Part shown: positions 19,917 through 21,338 of the stretch, one piece after another | Layout: each line of letters opens with the position of its first letter | Numbering within the stretch: position 1 is the first letter of the stretch | Assembly (NCBI GenBank): GCA_041476545.1 | Contig: JBGOTP010000040.1 | Span: 1 to 21,338 of the forward strand | Reading direction: 5' to 3' | Length of the DNA: 21,338 nucleotides | Source: JBGOTP01 sp041476545 | Lineage (GTDB): Bacteria; Acidobacteriota; Vicinamibacteria; Vicinamibacterales; CAVVIG01 | Notes under the pieces: model-generated | What the model saw: the letters and a program-made list of their open reading frames with translations, nothing else | Databases searched by the model: none | Told to the model about the DNA's origin: nothing | Program-made: the position numbers and the translations under genes

Positions 19917-21338
19917 AGAATTGTTTCGGCCTCATTGTCCACCAACTGCTGTCGCGCTCGTATCCATCGGCAAGTCGCAGAATGGTGGCCTCGTCGAACA
20001 TTCGGCCCGTCAGCTGCAGTCCGATGGGGAGCCCGCCCGCCGTGAAGCCGCACGGGACACTGATGGCTGGCAGGCCCGCCAGATTCGCGCTCACCGTGAA
20101 CACGTCGCCGAGATACATCTGCAATGGATCGGCGACCCGTTCGCCAATCCTGAAGGCGGCCGTGGGGCTCGTCGGCATCGCCACGGCGTCCACGTGTTCG
20201 AACGCCAGATCGTAGTCCCGCCGAATGAGCGTGCGCACCTGCTGGGCCTTCCGATAGTACGCGTCGTAGTATCCCGCGCTCAGCACGTAGGTCCCCAGCA
20301 TGATCCGGAGTTTGACTTCGGGCCCGAATCCCTGTGCGCGTGTGCGCGCGTACATCGTGCGCAGGTCGTCGGCCACGCGGTCCGGCGCCCGGTACCCGTA
20401 CTTCACGCCGTCGTAACGCGCGAGATTCGAACTGCACTCGGCCGTCGCCACCATGTAGTAGACCGGAATGGCCGCGCTTGCGTGCGGGAGATCGATGTCG
20501 ACGAGCGAGGCGCCGCGCGCCGCGAGTACCGCCATGGCGTTCGCAAACGCGGCCGAGATCTCGCCGTCGATCCCGGCTCCCTCCACGAGCGCCCGCGGTA
20601 CGCCGATCCTCGTGCGGCGAAGGTCGCCATTCAGCGCCGCCACGTAGTCGGGGACCGGCACCGGCGCGGTGGTGGCGTCGGCACGGTCGACTCCGGCGAG
20701 GACGCCGAGTGCAAGGGCGGCGTCGCCGACCGTGCGCGTCAGCGGACCGATCTGATCCAGCGACGAAGCAAACGCGAGCAGCCCGTAGCGCGACACGCGG
20801 CCGTAGGTCGGCTTGAGTCCGACGATGCCGCAGAAGCCAGCCGGCTGGCGAATGGATCCACCGGTATCGGAGCCAATCGAGAGAGGCGTCAGGCCCGCCG
20901 CGACCGCCACCGCCGATCCGCCGCTCGATCCACCAGGGATCCGATCGAGCGCCCACGGATTGTGTGTCGGGCCGAACGCCGAGTTCTCCGTGGACGATCC
21001 CATGGCGAACTCGTCGCAGTTGGTCTTGCCCACGATGACGGCCCCGGCGGCCTCGAGCCGTTCCACGGCCGTGGCATCGTACGGAGGCACGAACGATTCA
21101 AGGATCTTCGAGGCCGCCGTCGTCCGAATGCCGCGGGTGCACACGTTATCCTTCACGGCGATGGGGACACCCGTAAGCGGGCGGTCCGCCCAGCGCGCGC
21201 GGTCCTGGTCGATCGTCCAGGCCCGTTCCAGGGCGCGGTCTGCCGCCACCGTAATGAACGCACCCAGGGATTTGTCGTGGCGCTCGATTCGCCCGAGCGC
21301 CTCCTGACAGACGTCGGTCGCCGAGCGATCGCCGCGAC
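19906..21338 (-). CDS. gatA: Glutamyl-tRNA(Gln)/aspartyl-tRNA(Asn) amidotransferase subunit A (5' end outside window)
   Basis: About 476 residues are visible. The frame stays open to the window edge: upstream of a GTG at 21249 it reads SATDVCQEALGRIERHDKSLGAFIT, typical GatA N-terminal sequence, so that GTG is internal and only some 15-20 residues appear to be missing. The amidase-signature triad is intact: Lys in LTGVPIAVKDN (Lys33 counted from the GTG), cis-Ser in IPGGSSGGSAVAVAAG (Ser108) and nucleophile Ser in SDTGGSIRQPAGFCG (Ser132). The spacings of 75 and 24 residues match those I recall for the GatA triad. The family blocks KPTYGRVSRYGLLAFASSLDQIGP and AVAMPTSPTAAF are present. GatA releases ammonia from glutamine for transamidation of mischarged tRNA by GatCAB. 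gatC would be expected upstream. The C-terminus (RPKQFSDS) ends inside a GGAATCTA repeat. Function secure. Confidence 0.95.
   Translation of the reverse strand, partial: RGDRSATDVCQEALGRIERHDKSLGAFITVAADRALERAWTIDQDRARWADRPLTGVPIAVKDNVCTRGIRTTAASKILESFVPPYDATAVERLEAAGAVIVGKTNCDEFAMGSSTENSAFGPTHNPWALDRIPGGSSGGSAVAVAAGLTPLSIGSDTGGSIRQPAGFCGIVGLKPTYGRVSRYGLLAFASSLDQIGPLTRTVGDAALALGVLAGVDRADATTAPVPVPDYVAALNGDLRRTRIGVPRALVEGAGIDGEISAAFANAMAVLAARGASLVDIDLPHASAAIPVYYMVATAECSSNLARYDGVKYGYRAPDRVADDLRTMYARTRAQGFGPEVKLRIMLGTYVLSAGYYDAYYRKAQQVRTLIRRDYDLAFEHVDAVAMPTSPTAAFRIGERVADPLQMYLGDVFTVSANLAGLPAISVPCGFTAGGLPIGLQLTGRMFDEATILRLADGYERDSSWWTMRPKQFSDS

Overview
The window is high-GC bacterial chromosome, densely coding and probably from Acidobacteriota, most likely a Vicinamibacteria-like soil lineage. 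That placement is inferred from gene content: the C-terminus of an ADOP-type ABC permease, a DUF1080 protein, a secreted PQQ-like beta-propeller protein, and several short dispersed repeats that run into genes. No rRNA, tRNA, CRISPR array, prophage or intact insertion sequence was seen.

Layout: 1-992 is the 3' end of an ADOP/MacB-like permease. A polytopic membrane protein with visibly lower GC (1222-2901, minus) follows. Then comes a tightly overlapping minus-strand set transcribed DUF1080 protein -> cyclase-family hydrolase (broken by a one-base frameshift near 4856) -> Tat-exported-looking MmgE/PrpD protein. A secreted PQQ-like beta-propeller gene (6149-7585, plus) diverges from it across a short promoter region with an inverted repeat. 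A DUF4136 envelope protein lies alone at 7923-8786.

9130-14529 (minus) is a housekeeping run: ymdB-type phosphodiesterase, xseA, xseB, ispA, tlyA, nadK, mostly with overlapping ends. It recalls the xseA-xseB-ispA-dxs-tlyA order of other bacteria, but dxs is missing. A 241-bp divergent promoter region separates it from dnaK-hsp20 (plus). That region holds a 29-bp near-perfect inverted repeat and a consensus-like TTGACA-N17-TATACT promoter. After hsp20 come a probable RNA polymerase omega subunit and a translationally coupled one-helix membrane microprotein. The last part (minus) is gatA (5' end beyond the window) -> HEAGH zinc metallopeptidase -> D-Ala-D-Ala-ligase-like ATP-grasp enzyme.

Two things stand out. 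First, the coupled metallopeptidase/ATP-grasp pair is a candidate uncharacterised peptide-ligation or peptide-processing system. Second, at least six kinds of short repeat sit in gene ends, linkers and spacers, and several are translated: the IspA insert, both XseA ends, the DnaK tail, the DUF1080 linker and the GatA terminus. All functional statements come from reading the sequence and remembered family knowledge; no database search was run.
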